Below are positions 63,177-64,000 of a stretch of DNA of 64,000 nt, one piece after another. Every line of letters begins with the position of its first letter. Position 1 is the first letter of the stretch. The position numbers and the translations under genes were made by a program. The DNA comes from Pedobacter sp. Leaf250. Its GTDB lineage: Bacteria; Bacteroidota; Bacteroidia; Sphingobacteriales; Sphingobacteriaceae. Below the pieces are notes generated by a model that was not told the origin of the DNA, ran no database searches, and worked only from the letters and a program-made list of their open reading frames with translations. The DNA lies in contig NZ_CAKLBU010000008.1 of the NCBI RefSeq assembly GCF_920984735.1, positions 172,484-236,483 on the forward strand. Reading direction: 5' to 3'.

Positions 63177-63854
63177 CTAGGCTGGTTCATTAGCCAATTT
63201 AATAATATCTTTTCCTTCTAAAATCTTTCGTTCATTATTATGGCTTAAAGTATTAATCATCGCGTTACCAATTTCAGTCATCGTACAAAAGCCATTGGGG
63301 AAAAATTTTCGTCCAATTGGCAACATCCAATTGATGTATTTATAGAATTTGTGCGCATATTTTTGCCCTTCAATTGGTTTTATAAATCCCGGTCGGAAAT
63401 GATAAACTTGCTCAAAAGGTAATTTCGTTAAATCATTTTCTGTTTTACCTTTAACTTTTTGCCAATTTAACCGTCCGTTTTCATCTGTTCCATTTCCAGA
63501 GACATAACAAAAAGTGATGTCATTATTTAATCTGCTTAATGTTTCTGCTACATGAAGTGTAAGTACATAAGTCATTCGGTAATAAGTATCATTATCAACT
63601 CCAACAGATGATACGCCAAGGCAGAAGAAGCAAGCATTATAACCTTTCAACTGATCTTCGATGGCAGAAAGATTAAAAAAATCTGAATGAATAATTTCCT
63701 TCAGCTTTGCATGAACATAACCGCATGGTCTGCGATTAATTACCAAAACCGAATCAATTTCCGGGCTGTTTAAGCATTGAATTAAAACACCCTCACCAAC
63801 CATTCCAGTACTTCCTGTGATTATTACATTGTTAACTGCTCTTGTTTTTCCCAT
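63177..63854 (-). CDS. NAD(P)-binding epimerase/reductase-like protein (atypical SDR)
   Basis: 225 residues with Rossmann motif IITGSTGMVGEGVL near the start, then VLVINRRPCG (dinucleotide preference for NADP by Arg pair) and FCYVSGNGTDENG, and VYHFRPGFIKPI near the C-terminus. It belongs to the short epimerase-like group (such as UPF0105/YbjT-like) and lacks a clear catalytic YxxxK, so substrate and reaction are unknown. The last 146 bases of the window upstream of it hold no gene I can support. Confidence 0.8.
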   Translation of the reverse strand: MGKTRAVNNVIITGSTGMVGEGVLIQCLNSPEIDSVLVINRRPCGYVHAKLKEIIHSDFFNLSAIEDQLKGYNACFFCLGVSSVGVDNDTYYRMTYVLTLHVAETLSRLNNDITFCYVSGNGTDENGRLNWQKVKGKTENDLTKLPFEQVYHFRPGFIKPIEGQKYAHKFYKYINWMLPIGRKFFPNGFCTMTEIGNAMINTLSHNNERKILEGKDIIKLANEPA

Positions 63855-64000
63855 TTATGTGATATTTATAATGTATATTTCCTCTATAAATAATATGCAA
63901 TAAGAATTACCTACCCACACTTAGCGGGCAATCATAAATAAGAATTTCCTCTGCGAGCTCTATGTCTCAAACGCAATTTCTTGCCTGGAACACACTTTTA

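Noticed and set aside
1..64000. tRNA, rRNA or CRISPR array
   Set aside because: No cloverleaf with a T-loop, no rRNA blocks and no regular spaced repeats were seen.

Overview
The window is a chromosomal segment from a Bacteroidota bacterium, most likely Sphingobacteriaceae (Pedobacter or a close relative). The support is low GC content, very weak Shine-Dalgarno use, several promoters of the Bacteroidota type (TAnnTTTG near -7), a TonB-dependent receptor of the OMP_b-brl_3 type, SusD-free but lipoprotein-rich gene content, and family pairs such as DUF1800/DUF1501. I see no rRNA, tRNA, CRISPR array, prophage or intact transposase. Genus assignment is inference.

Layout. 0-8 kb: aspS start (partial, minus), an NTF2-like protein, a TonB-type outer-membrane protein, an M49-like lipoprotein peptidase, a cell-wall amidase and glnS. 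8.6-13.7 kb: a free-standing B12-binding protein coupled to a crotonase, an NtrC-type response regulator whose start is broken by an A9 tract, an AI-2E-type transporter, and a YtxH / holin-like / unknown three-gene operon. 13.8-17.4 kb: small lipoprotein, LMW phosphotyrosine phosphatase, ThuA protein, a ceramidase-like (CREST) membrane protein and a PA2169 four-helix protein. 17.4-22.3 kb: a small transposon-like element inserted in the loop of a bidirectional terminator, then a complete cyanophycin cycle (cphA on minus; cphB and an isoaspartyl peptidase on plus). 22.3-28.8 kb: TPR protein, C-terminal processing protease, SPFH protein, two tiny membrane proteins, CapA-like lipoprotein and NlpC/P60 peptidase. 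28.8-29.8 kb: a 1-kb gene-free stretch with strong RNA-like structure and one copy of a dispersed 122-bp repeat. 29.8-35 kb: pdhA-pdhC, cupin, serine hydrolase, second copy of the repeat. 35-44.8 kb: ybaB, metallo-beta-lactamase-fold hydrolase, TonB/YwqK fusion, polA, AhpD-like, alkyltransferase-like protein, trmB, fcl and oxyR. 45-56 kb: NagZ-like GH3, pentapeptide protein, SNF2 helicase, DUF1080, aat, and the DUF1800/DUF1501 pair. 56-64 kb: divergent App1 phosphatase and diacylglycerol kinase-like genes, TonB-like protein, M23 peptidase, rbfA, hflX, pnuC, a 59-residue protein and an SDR-like epimerase.

How the genes work together. The clearest system is cyanophycin: synthetase, cyanophycinase and isoaspartyl peptidase together can make the Asp-Arg reserve polymer and return it to free amino acids. 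Envelope upkeep recurs (amidase, NlpC/P60, M23, NagZ-like, CapA-like, SPFH, YtxH/holin). Most of the rest is housekeeping. The items most worth follow-up are the structured RNA candidate near 29.2 kb, the nested element in the terminator at 17.4 kb, the A9 frameshift in the response regulator, and the perfect 15-bp inverted repeat over the oxyR promoter.
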